Part shown: positions 1 through 6,649 of the stretch, in pieces
Position numbering within the stretch: the stretch's first letter is position 1
Layout of the letters: every line of letters starts with the position of its first letter
Assembly: GCA_026991065.1 (NCBI GenBank)
Contig: JALXCG010000164.1
Location: 1 to 7,721, forward strand
From: Gemmatimonadota bacterium
GTDB taxonomy: Bacteria; GCA-2686955
DNA: 7,721 nt
Reading direction: 5' to 3'
Made by a program: the position numbers and the translations under genes
The notes under the pieces: model-generated
The model's database searches: none
Told to the model about the DNA's origin: nothing
The model's input: only the letters and a program-made list of their open reading frames with translations

Positions 1-29
1 AGCAGGAGGAGCTGGGAGTCTCTTTTCAT
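1..29 (-). CDS. Start of an unidentified gene downstream of larB, cut by the window edge
   Basis: An ATG at 27-29 overlaps the larB stop codon in an ATGA arrangement and opens a frame that stays open to the left edge. Only nine complete residues are visible (MKRDSQLLL), too few for identification. The 4-base overlap is the same kind of junction seen between the other genes of this cluster, which is the main reason to believe it is a real, translationally coupled gene. No good Shine-Dalgarno sequence precedes it, so it probably depends on larB translation. In other genomes larB is often followed by larC (nickel insertase) or larE (sulfur insertase), but these residues do not resemble the usual LarC beginning, so no function is assigned. 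Confidence 0.55.
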
Positions 30-781
30 GGGAGGTCCAGGTGATTGATCTGCGAAGCGGCGTAGGCGGCGCCAAAGCCATTGTCGATATTGACCACGGT
101 GACCCCGGCAGCGCAGGAATTCAACATGCCGAGGAGGGCGGCGATGCCGCCGAAGCTGGCACCGTAGCCGACTGAGGTGGGCACCGCGATTACGGGGCCG
201 GAAACCAGGCCGGCGACTACGCTGGCGAGCGCCCCTTCCATGCCGGCCACCACAATCACGACGCGCGCCCGGCGCAAGCGCGAATCGACTTGAGCGAGCC
301 GATGGATGCCTGCCACGCCAACATCGACGATCATCTCCACCTCATTGCCCATCACCGCGAGCGTGCGGCGCGCCTCAGCCGCGACCGGCAGGTCGGAGGT
401 GCCGGCGGTGACTACAACCACGCGACCGACTCCGCGGGGGGCATCGCCCCGATCAAGAAACGCGATTCGCCCCTCGTCGTCCCATTCCAGTTCCGGCACC
501 CGTTCTCGGGCCAGAGCATAGAGGCCGGAATGAGCGCGAGTGGCCAAGAGAGAGCCGCCGTGACTGGCGAGTCGCTCGATGATCGCGGCCGCCTGAGCAT
601 CGCTCTTTCCTTCACAGAGCACAACTTCGGGGAAACCGCGGCGCACTGCCCGATGGTGATCGATGCGGGCGAACCCCATCTCCTCGACGGGAAAGTGGCG
701 CAAACGCTCCAGTGCCGCCGGAATCTCCAGATCACCCTGGGCGACTGCCCGCAGCAACTCCTCCAGAGTAGCTCGATTCAC
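26..781 (-). CDS. larB: LarB, nickel-pincer cofactor biosynthesis carboxylase/hydrolase
   Basis: The 251-residue product matches the usual LarB length and layout. LarB acts in the cytosol: it carboxylates the pyridinium ring of nicotinic acid adenine dinucleotide and hydrolyses the phosphoanhydride to give the biscarboxylated mononucleotide later used by LarE and LarC. Visible family motifs are DHHRAVRRGFPEV (41-53) with CEGK (56-59), VVVTAGTSDLPVA (122-134), DVGVAGIHRL (153-162), VAGMEGAL (178-185) and a PurE-like C-terminal part with PTSVGYGASFGG (201-212) and DNGFGAA (233-239). Cys223 in LNSCAAG corresponds by motif to the cysteine that forms a covalent pyridine adduct in Lactobacillus LarB. 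The start is GTG (779-781), set by GAAGG six bases upstream and by a GTGA overlap with the dusB stop; the ATG at 783-785 is out of frame. No lactate racemase gene is in view, so the nickel-pincer client enzyme is unknown. Confidence 0.93.
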   Translation of the reverse strand: MNRATLEELLRAVAQGDLEIPAALERLRHFPVEEMGFARIDHHRAVRRGFPEVVLCEGKSDAQAAAIIERLASHGGSLLATRAHSGLYALARERVPELEWDDEGRIAFLDRGDAPRGVGRVVVVTAGTSDLPVAAEARRTLAVMGNEVEMIVDVGVAGIHRLAQVDSRLRRARVVIVVAGMEGALASVVAGLVSGPVIAVPTSVGYGASFGGIAALLGMLNSCAAGVTVVNIDNGFGAAYAASQINHLDLP

Positions 782-1806
782 CCATTGCCTTCTTTCGTTG
801 CACCAAGGAAAGAGCGGAAGAGTGACCGAATCGCCTCCGCGCTTTCGAGTTCGAAAAGCCGGGCACGCAGCTTGGCGGCACCGGGCATCCCCTTAATGTA
901 GGCCGCCGCATGGCGGCGCATCTCGCGAATGCAGCGTGCCTCATCATCGCCCATTTCCAGGGCGATGCGCAAATGCTCTTCGATCACCGCAATCCGCTCC
1001 GCGGCCGTGGGTCGGGGCGGTTCTTCGCCACTTTGCAGGTAGCTCTTGATGTCACGAAAGATCCAGGGGTTGCCCACGGCGCCGCGGCCGATCATCAGCG
1101 CATCGACACCACTCTCATCGAGGGCACGCCGGGCCGCCTGCGGCGAGTCGATGTCCCCGTTGCCGATCACCGGCACCGTCACCGCCTCGGCGACCGCGCG
1201 AATGCGGTCCCAGTCGGCACTGCCGCTGTAGCCCTGGTTGCGACTGCGGCCGTGTACCGCCACCGCGCAGGCCCCACCACGCTCCAGGGCACGGGCCAGC
1301 TTGATCGTGGTGGACTCCGCGGTGTCCCGCTCCCACCCGATGCGCATCTTTGCAGTCACCGGAAGCTTGGTCGCGGCCACCACGGCGGCCACAATCTCCT
1401 CCATCAGCGCCGGATCACGCAGCAGACCGGAGCCACCGTTCTTGTCGACGATCTTGCGCGCCGGACAGCCAAAGTTGATATCGACAAAATCCGGCTGAAC
1501 CCGGACCTCCAGAAGATGTGCGGCGGCCGCCATGTCGGTCGGGTCGGCGCCAAAAATCTGCACACCGACCGGCCGCTCCTCCGGCGTGAAAAATACCCGC
1601 TCCTCCTGTTTCTCAACTCCGAGCAGCAGCGCTTTCGCGGAGGCAAACTCGGTAATCAACACATCAGCCCCGAGGCGCTTGGCGATCACTCGGTAGGGAT
1701 GATCGGTCAACCCCGCCATCGGCGACAGATAGAGCGCTCCACGGATATCGAAAGGCAGCCCAGCCTGCGTGCTCTCACTCTTGATCTGGGTCGTCTCCGT
1801 GGCCAT
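778..1806 (-). CDS. dusB: tRNA-dihydrouridine synthase, DusB type
   Basis: This 342-residue FMN enzyme reduces specific uridines in tRNA to dihydrouridine with NADPH. The TIM-barrel family signatures appear in order: LSPMAGLTD (27-35, flavin site), DINFGCPARKIV (109-120) with catalytic Cys114, GGSGLL (124-129), TAKMRIGW (151-158) with the flavin-contacting Lys, HGRSRNQGY (185-193), IGNGDI (214-219) and IGRGAVGNPWIF (239-250). The C-terminal helical tRNA-binding part is complete, so the length is normal. DusB rather than DusA or DusC is inferred from overall resemblance; the modified position (U17 in E. coli) is not shown by sequence. The ATG at 1804-1806 is the only usable start, because an in-frame TGA lies four codons upstream and no internal ATG, GTG or TTG precedes the barrel. 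The gene overlaps the response regulator by 32 bases and larB by 4. A weak GGGA lies too close to the ATG to be a good ribosome binding site, so coupling to the regulator is likely. Confidence 0.93.
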   Translation of the reverse strand: MATETTQIKSESTQAGLPFDIRGALYLSPMAGLTDHPYRVIAKRLGADVLITEFASAKALLLGVEKQEERVFFTPEERPVGVQIFGADPTDMAAAAHLLEVRVQPDFVDINFGCPARKIVDKNGGSGLLRDPALMEEIVAAVVAATKLPVTAKMRIGWERDTAESTTIKLARALERGGACAVAVHGRSRNQGYSGSADWDRIRAVAEAVTVPVIGNGDIDSPQAARRALDESGVDALMIGRGAVGNPWIFRDIKSYLQSGEEPPRPTAAERIAVIEEHLRIALEMGDDEARCIREMRRHAAAYIKGMPGAAKLRARLFELESAEAIRSLFRSFLGATKEGNG

Positions 1807-3211
1807 CGTCCCGTTTCAGGTCGTAGAGCTTCATCCGGTAGCGCAGCTTGTCTCGCTTGATGTTGAGCAGCGCGGCGGTCTCCGACTGGTTCCAGTTGGT
1901 CTCGGTGAGCGCCTTGAGAATCAGCGATTTCTCAATCTCACGGATGATCTCATTAAATAGAATGCCTTCAGGGCGGATGTCATTGCGCAGAATCTCGTCG
2001 AGCGTACCGACGATTCCCGAGGCCTGCCCCTGACCATCAACCCGCAGATCGTGCAGCATCGAACGCCGCACCTCTTCGCCATCCTCAAGGAGAACCGTGC
2101 GCTCCAGCAGGTTCTTCAACTCGCGGATATTGCCCGGCCAGCGGTATTGCAGGAACAACTGTTCCGCCCCCGGCGTAATCCGCTGAAAATTCTTGTTGAA
2201 CGCCTTGTTGAACACGCCAAGAAAATACTTGGCCAGCATGATGATGTCTTTGCCCCGCTCGCGCAACGGCGGCAACAGAATCGGAACCACCTTGAGCCGG
2301 TAGTAGAGATCTTGGCGGAAGAGGCCATCGGCCACCATTTGACGCAGATCACGATTGGTGGCACTGATGATGCGCACGTCCACCGAAATATCCTTGGTCC
2401 CACCGACGCGCTTGAAAACCATGCGCTCCAGCACGCGCAAGAGCTTGACCTGGGAGGCCGGGCTCATCTCGCCGATCTCATCCAGGAAAAGAGTGCCGCC
2501 GTCGGCCAACTCGATCAGGCCTTTCTTCTGCGCCTTTGCATCCGTAAACGCCCCCTTCTCGTAGCCGAAAAGTTCCGCTTCAAGCAGAGTCTCCGGCAGC
2601 GAAGCGCAGTTGATATCCATGAACGGCTGGTCGGCCCGCGCACTCTTGTGATGCACGATGTGGGCGATCAACTCCTTTCCGGTGCCTGATTCCCCTTCGA
2701 TCAAGACACTGGTGGCACTCGACTTCGCCACCTGATCGACGATCCGGTGCACCGCCTTCATGCGGTCGCAATTGCCGATGATCTTGTCGAACTGATACTG
2801 CTCGCGCAGGCGCTTGCGGTGGAAATTCACCTCGATCGCCATCTGCTTCTTTTGCAGAACCCGCTCAATCGAGAGCAGAAGCTGGTCCAGAATCACCGGC
2901 TTGGTGATGAAATCCTCGGCTCCCAAACGCATCGCCGTGACCGCGGTCTCGATCTGGCCGAAGGCGGTGATGATGATCACCGTCGCCTCAGTATCCCGCC
3001 GGCGCATCTCTTCCAGGACTTTCAGGCCGCTCATGTCGGGCAACTTGAGATCGAGGATCACGAGATCCGGGCTGGTGGCGTCGAACCGCTCCAGAGCCTC
3101 CGCTCCATTTGCCGCCGTGCTCACTTCATATTTGTCTTCTTCAATCAGGAATCGCGAAATGAAATGGCGAATCGCTTCTTGATCGTCGACAACCAGGATC
3201 TCGGCCTTCAT
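1775..3211 (-). CDS. NtrC-family sigma-54-dependent response regulator (receiver, AAA+, Fis HTH)
   Basis: The 478-residue protein has the full three-domain layout of a phosphorylation-controlled enhancer-binding protein. The receiver (about 1-120) keeps all signature residues: Asp9 and Asp10, phosphoacceptor Asp54 in LDLKLPDMSG, Thr82 and Lys104. The sigma-54 AAA+ domain (about 143-375) has Walker A GESGTGKE (173-180), the sigma-54 contact loop GAFTDA (220-225, in place of the usual GAFTGA), Walker B LFLDEIGE (241-248), sensor I ATNRD, likely arginine fingers Arg299 and Arg305, and sensor II WPGNIREL (359-366). A Fis-type helix-turn-helix ends the protein (about 421-466, LLNIKRDKLRYRMK). The ATG overlaps the kinase stop as ATGA and has a strong GGAGG seven bases upstream. 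It is almost certainly the partner of the overlapping kinase. It should oligomerise on phosphorylation, hydrolyse ATP and open sigma-54 promoters; its targets are unknown. The acidic C-terminal tail is encoded partly by the dusB overlap. Confidence 0.95.
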   Translation of the reverse strand: MKAEILVVDDQEAIRHFISRFLIEEDKYEVSTAANGAEALERFDATSPDLVILDLKLPDMSGLKVLEEMRRRDTEATVIIITAFGQIETAVTAMRLGAEDFITKPVILDQLLLSIERVLQKKQMAIEVNFHRKRLREQYQFDKIIGNCDRMKAVHRIVDQVAKSSATSVLIEGESGTGKELIAHIVHHKSARADQPFMDINCASLPETLLEAELFGYEKGAFTDAKAQKKGLIELADGGTLFLDEIGEMSPASQVKLLRVLERMVFKRVGGTKDISVDVRIISATNRDLRQMVADGLFRQDLYYRLKVVPILLPPLRERGKDIIMLAKYFLGVFNKAFNKNFQRITPGAEQLFLQYRWPGNIRELKNLLERTVLLEDGEEVRRSMLHDLRVDGQGQASGIVGTLDEILRNDIRPEGILFNEIIREIEKSLILKALTETNWNQSETAALLNIKRDKLRYRMKLYDLKRDDGHGDDPDQE

Positions 3212-4923
3212 ACGGCATCCTCCGGCGGGAAGGCTTCCAGCGGCAGTTCGAGGGTGATGCGGGTACCCTCTCCCGGAGTGCTATCGACCTCGATCTGTCC
3301 ACCGTGGCGCTCGACGATCCCGTGACTGACGTAAAGCCCCAGCCCGGTTCCCCCCTCCTTGCGGGAGAAAAACGGCTCGAAAAGCCGTGGAATGTCGGCC
3401 GCTGGAATCCCCGGTCCCTGATCTTCAACGGCGATCAGGATGTGCGATGGCGACTCACTTTCCACGTGCCCTTCAGCGGCAAAACGATTCGCGGCCATGA
3501 GGCGGATTGTGATGATCGAGCCCTCCGTGGAAACCTCTAGAGCGTTCTTGATGAAGTTGATCAGCACCTGCTGGATCTTGTCGGCGTCAACATAAACCGG
3601 GGGAAGATCCGGGGCGGAAATCACGGAGATGGCGACTCCGCGTTCCTGAGCCAAATCATTCAATGAGCGCAGGGCACGATCAACGATCTCAGCCGACGCA
3701 ATCTCCTCGCGAAAGAGAGGCGTTGGTCTTGAGATAGAATAGAGGTCAACGATGATGCGGTCGAGCCTCATGATTTCGTTGAGGATGTAGTGAACCGAAT
3801 CGCGCCGTGGATCCTCCTCGGGAATCGACTTGGCCAGGTATTGGACGCCGGTCACAATCCCGGCCAGCGGATTGCGGATCTCGTGCGCAACGCTGGTTGT
3901 CAGACGCCCCAGAGCGGCCAGTTTTTCCAGATGGTAGATCTCATCTTCCATCTTCCGAATCTGAGAAGTATCAGTAAGTTCCGCAACTACACCTGAGTAT
4001 GGACCTGGCTCGGTGCGAAGAATCGAAACCTTCACATCGACTTCGATCTTCCGGCCATCGGCCCGCTCCAGCCGGACCGACTTGTGCGAAACCGGCCGCC
4101 CTTTGGTGAGGGCATCAAGCAGCGGGTTGCTGCGTTCGCCCTGGGCGTGCCACAACTCCTGAATCGGCCGATCGAGCGCGGCCAGGGCCTCGACCCCAAG
4201 CAACTCCGCGGCGGCGGCATTGATCCCGGTCACGCGCCCGCGCCGATCGATGGTGATCAGGCCGGAGCTAATGGAATCGGTCACGCTGGCACGGAAGCTC
4301 TGCTCACGGCGCAAACGCCGGTAGAGCAGCGCCGTCTCGATCGCTACCCCGAGTTGGCCGAGGAAAAGTTCCAGCGCCAGGGCTCCATCCGTGGAGGGCC
4401 AGTGGGGACTCGCCATCTGTATGGCCACCACCCCAAGGCCATCGTGTATCGGGTGAATCACGTGCGGCCCGAGGTCGTGGAACGTACTACAGAGGTCGCA
4501 CTCTCCCCACAACTCCGCGGCATCCTCTCCAACCACCGCGGTGGGAGAGCGAAGAGCGCGAATCAGTGCCGATGAGGCATCGTCGAGAGCGATCTCCACC
4601 GTCAGGCGCTCGGCCTGGTCGCGGCGCGACAGTGCCCCCATCAAGGCTCCCCGCTGGCGATCGACCAACCCGACATAGATCCAGGTGGAGTTCAAACTAT
4701 CGATCAGGAACGCACTGACGATCTCGACCGCCTCCCGCGCACTGTCGGCACTGGCGACGCGCCGCGAGACATCAGTCAGTTCCACCAAGTGCAGACTGGT
4801 TCGCGCCCAGAGATCATCGGAACGCTCGATCAGACCGCGAAAACGCTCCAGCAAGCCGGCGACGGGCTCGGAGCCGGTCGCGGCTTGTGGAACCTCTTGG
4901 TGCGGTGGAGAAGAAGCACTCAC
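3208..4923 (-). CDS. Soluble GAF-PAS sensor histidine kinase, NtrB-like
   Basis: The 571-residue kinase has no membrane segment or signal peptide, so it senses something in the cytoplasm. Domains in order: a short leader, GAF-like domain (about 45-200), PAS domain (about 208-320), HisKA dimerisation domain (about 329-396) and HATPase domain (about 440-562). The H-box SVAHEIRNPL places the phosphorylated residue at His347; the adjacent ExxN (348-351) is the pattern linked to phosphatase activity. The ATP site shows the N-box (Asn456, Asn460), G1 DQGPGIP (501-507), F-box LFEPFFS (514-520) and G2 GGTGLGL (524-530). The only two cysteines, Cys142 and Cys145, lie in the GAF domain just before His149, 154, 157 and 160. 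The start is GTG (4921-4923), chosen because GAGGT sits six bases upstream. The gene overlaps the response regulator by four bases (ATGA), so the two form one coupled signalling pair. The ligand is not deducible. Confidence 0.93.
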   Translation of the reverse strand: MSASSPPHQEVPQAATGSEPVAGLLERFRGLIERSDDLWARTSLHLVELTDVSRRVASADSAREAVEIVSAFLIDSLNSTWIYVGLVDRQRGALMGALSRRDQAERLTVEIALDDASSALIRALRSPTAVVGEDAAELWGECDLCSTFHDLGPHVIHPIHDGLGVVAIQMASPHWPSTDGALALELFLGQLGVAIETALLYRRLRREQSFRASVTDSISSGLITIDRRGRVTGINAAAAELLGVEALAALDRPIQELWHAQGERSNPLLDALTKGRPVSHKSVRLERADGRKIEVDVKVSILRTEPGPYSGVVAELTDTSQIRKMEDEIYHLEKLAALGRLTTSVAHEIRNPLAGIVTGVQYLAKSIPEEDPRRDSVHYILNEIMRLDRIIVDLYSISRPTPLFREEIASAEIVDRALRSLNDLAQERGVAISVISAPDLPPVYVDADKIQQVLINFIKNALEVSTEGSIITIRLMAANRFAAEGHVESESPSHILIAVEDQGPGIPAADIPRLFEPFFSRKEGGTGLGLYVSHGIVERHGGQIEVDSTPGEGTRITLELPLEAFPPEDAV

Positions 4924-5029
4924 TGGGTTACCTCGAAATGCGCCGCGGAGGGGCTCAGCGCTGAACTGAGGAAAGCTGGTCGCGGCCGCCCGGATCAGAG
5001 TTGCCGGGGCGTGGCAGTCAGCCGGTTGC
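4924..5029 (-). other. Intergenic gap before the kinase gene
   Basis: This 106-base gap is the only real spacer inside the regulator cluster. It contains the kinase ribosome binding site near its downstream end and a 10-base palindrome TCAGCGCTGA at 4955-4964. CTCAG (4954-4958) can also pair with CTGAG (4966-4970). There is no GC stem followed by a T run, so I see no intrinsic terminator, and no promoter of recognisable form on the minus strand. Read-through from the upstream activator gene into the kinase is therefore plausible, though a separate promoter cannot be excluded. Confidence 0.4.
4930..4934 (-). promoter_or_regulatory. Ribosome binding site fixing the GTG start of the histidine kinase
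   Basis: On the coding strand the bases read GAGGT, six bases before the GTG at 4921-4923. This is the best Shine-Dalgarno match in the gap and supports GTG as the initiator although no ATG is nearby. Confidence 0.7.
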
Positions 5030-6478
5030 TCAAGAGATCTCGGAGCCGCTCATATTGAACCGCTCGACTCGGTCGCGCAATGTGTTTCGGCTGATCCCAA
5101 GCATGCGGGCGGCCTGCACTTGATTTCCGTTGGTTTCTTGCAGAGTACGCCGAATCAAACTTGCTTCCAATGCCGATGTCAGCTCTCCGTATAGATTGCC
5201 TTCACAGCGCCGCAGGAGATTGGGGAAATGCTGGTCGACAAGTTGCCCAAAGACCCGTCCCCAATCGCCTTCGACGATTCCGGAGCCGCCCCCCTCCTGC
5301 ACCGCCGCGGTCAAAGAGGAATCCAGATCCTCGGGGATGATCAAATGACCTTTGCAGCGAACCACCGCCGCTTGAATCACATTCTCCAACTCCCTCACAT
5401 TCCCCGGCCATGGACAGGCATTGAGAATCTCGACCGTCATCGGATGGAACCCGCGTACCTCCTTCGCCAGGCGCGCGCTGTATTTGCGAAGGAAGGATTT
5501 GGCCAGCAGCATGACATCATCGCCCCGCTCGCGGAGCGCCGGCAGATGAATGCTGATCACCTTGAGCCGGTAGAAGAGATCCCAGCGGAACTGCCCCGCC
5601 TTGCTCAGTTGGACCAGACTCTTGTTGGTCGCGGCAATCAGACGCACGTCCACATGAATGGTCTCGTTGCCACCCACGCGCTCGAATGCCTGCTCCTGAA
5701 TCACGCGCAGCACCTTGGCCTGCGTGGACGGTGACATGTCTCCAATCTCGTCGAGGAAGAGAGTGCCGCCGTTGCAGATCTCAAGCTTTCCCAGCTTGCG
5801 GATCTTGGCATCGGTAAACGCGCCTTTTTCATGCCCGAAAAGCTCCGACTCGAGCAGCGTCTCCGGCCCGACCGCGCAGTTCATCACCTGGAACGGCTTG
5901 TCGGCACGCAGACTGTTGGCGACGATCTCGCGTGCCACCACCCCCTTGCCCGTTCCCGTCTCCCCTTCGATCAGAACCGTGGCGTTGGAGCGGGCCACCT
6001 GGCCGATCGTCTTGTAGATCTCGATCATCTCCAGACTGTTGCCGATCAGAGAGTTGCTCTCTTCAGGCTCGACCAGCGGGTGACCGGCCATCGCATGGCG
6101 ATGCTCGGTATAGGACTGTGCCGTCTGCGCCGCGCGCTCCACCTGCCGGGCAAGCTTCTCGGGAACGTGGTAGTCGGCGATCACATCAAAAGCCCCCTCG
6201 CCGATCAACTGAATGTAGAGCTGCGAGGCCACTGATTTCATGAGAACAATGATCTGCACCGAGGGGAAACGCTGCTGGATCGTCCGCACAACCTCGAGGC
6301 TGTCGGGCTTTCCGCACTGGTCGTGGTCGACCAGAACCACCTTGATCCCACTGGAATAGAGAGTGTCGACAACATCATCCAGGCTGAATCGAAGCATATA
6401 CTGGATGCCGACCCGTTCGACCACATCAACGATTCTCGGACGAGTTCCTGTTTCGGCATAGACCAGCACAGTTTCCAT
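5030..6478 (-). CDS. Sigma-54 activator with a degenerate receiver domain
   Basis: From the ATG at 6476-6478 the product has 482 residues. The N-terminal part (about 1-120) has the length and strand pattern of a receiver, but the acidic pair after strand 1 is Tyr7-Ala8, the usual Thr/Ser is Met80 and the conserved Lys is absent (FDVIADYHVP, 97-106). Only Asp51 in VVLVDHD remains. The AAA+ domain (about 144-370) is intact: Walker A GETGTGKG (172-179), GAFTDA (219-224), Walker B LFLDEIGD (240-247), sensor I ATNK, arginine fingers Arg298 and Arg304, and WPGNVREL (357-364). The C-terminus resembles NtrC in the linker (DWGRVFGQLVDQHF, then LYGELTSALEASLI) and ends in a Fis-type HTH with LGISRNTLRDR. 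ATPase and sigma-54 contact are expected to work; control by ordinary phosphorylation is doubtful. I chose 6478 because GGAG lies six bases upstream and the receiver fold begins there. In-frame TTG (6566-6568) and ATG (6557-6559) starts would add 27-30 residues unlike a receiver and have poor ribosome binding sites. Confidence 0.9.
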   Translation of the reverse strand: METVLVYAETGTRPRIVDVVERVGIQYMLRFSLDDVVDTLYSSGIKVVLVDHDQCGKPDSLEVVRTIQQRFPSVQIIVLMKSVASQLYIQLIGEGAFDVIADYHVPEKLARQVERAAQTAQSYTEHRHAMAGHPLVEPEESNSLIGNSLEMIEIYKTIGQVARSNATVLIEGETGTGKGVVAREIVANSLRADKPFQVMNCAVGPETLLESELFGHEKGAFTDAKIRKLGKLEICNGGTLFLDEIGDMSPSTQAKVLRVIQEQAFERVGGNETIHVDVRLIAATNKSLVQLSKAGQFRWDLFYRLKVISIHLPALRERGDDVMLLAKSFLRKYSARLAKEVRGFHPMTVEILNACPWPGNVRELENVIQAAVVRCKGHLIIPEDLDSSLTAAVQEGGGSGIVEGDWGRVFGQLVDQHFPNLLRRCEGNLYGELTSALEASLIRRTLQETNGNQVQAARMLGISRNTLRDRVERFNMSGSEIS

Positions 6479-6484
6479 GAAACG

Positions 6485-6488
6485 CTCC
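6485..6488 (-). promoter_or_regulatory. Ribosome binding site fixing the activator start at 6478
   Basis: The coding strand reads GGTGGAG followed by CGTTTC and the ATG, so GGAG has six-base spacing. The TTG and ATG candidates farther upstream have only weak G-rich sequence before them. This decides for the 482-residue product. Confidence 0.6.
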
Positions 6489-6544
6489 ACCAGGATCGCT
6501 GCCGCGCACCGGCACTCCAGCACTGCAGCGATTATCTGTTCACG

Positions 6545-6649
6545 TATCGGACTCCGCATCCGCGACAATCCACCGCCTGAGAAACGAAACAGCTCTTGAT
6601 CTCCGGCGCTTGTCTGTTTTATCGGACATCAGTGACTTGATATCGAACA
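6545..6649 (-). repeat. Three copies of a TGTCCGATA-like motif
   Basis: On the coding strand the copies read TGTTCGATA (6641-6649), TGTCCGATA (6620-6628) and AGTCCGATA (6545-6553). The first two begin 21 bases apart and the third 75 bases further on, close to whole turns of the helix, so all would face the same side of the DNA. Nearby CAG/CTG-rich flanks recur (ACAG or AACAG just beyond two of them). They could be operators for a regulator, possibly the adjacent activator itself, or chance matches overlapping promoter elements. Confidence 0.3.
6618..6646 (-). promoter_or_regulatory. Candidate sigma-70 promoter for the regulator operon
   Basis: On the minus strand TCGATA (6641-6646) and GATAAA (6618-6623) are separated by 17 bases. 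Each matches four of six positions of the TTGACA and TATAAT consensus. Transcription would start near 6611 and give a leader of roughly 130 bases before the activator ATG. The match is weak and by eye only; its position in the sole longer spacer is the main support. Confidence 0.25.

Noticed and set aside
290-901. Open frame of 203 residues on the plus strand
   Set aside because: It lies antisense to larB and the end of dusB, has no recognisable motif and an unnatural composition, and is explained by GC-rich codon bias of the real genes.
910-1860. Open frame of 316 residues on the plus strand
   Set aside because: It is antisense to dusB, which is unmistakable; the product is rich in His and Arg with no domain.
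2359-2373. Plus-strand TGGCAC-N5-ATGC, resembling a sigma-54 promoter
   Set aside because: It lies inside the sensor I coding segment of the response regulator, and no plus-strand gene follows.
2747-3325. Open frame of 192 residues on the plus strand
   Set aside because: Antisense shadow of the response regulator receiver domain and the end of the kinase.
4954-4970. Short inverted repeat in the gap before the kinase, considered as a terminator
   Set aside because: The stem is only five base pairs and no T run follows on either strand.
5012-5030. Plus-strand TGGCAG followed by TTGCT in the gap before the kinase
   Set aside because: The two halves are three bases too far apart for a sigma-54 promoter and point away from the kinase.
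6479-6568. N-terminal extension of the sigma-54 activator starting at TTG 6566-6568 or ATG 6557-6559
   Set aside because: The extra residues do not belong to the receiver fold, the upstream starts lack a good ribosome binding site, and one of the repeated motifs falls in this stretch. Not fully excluded.
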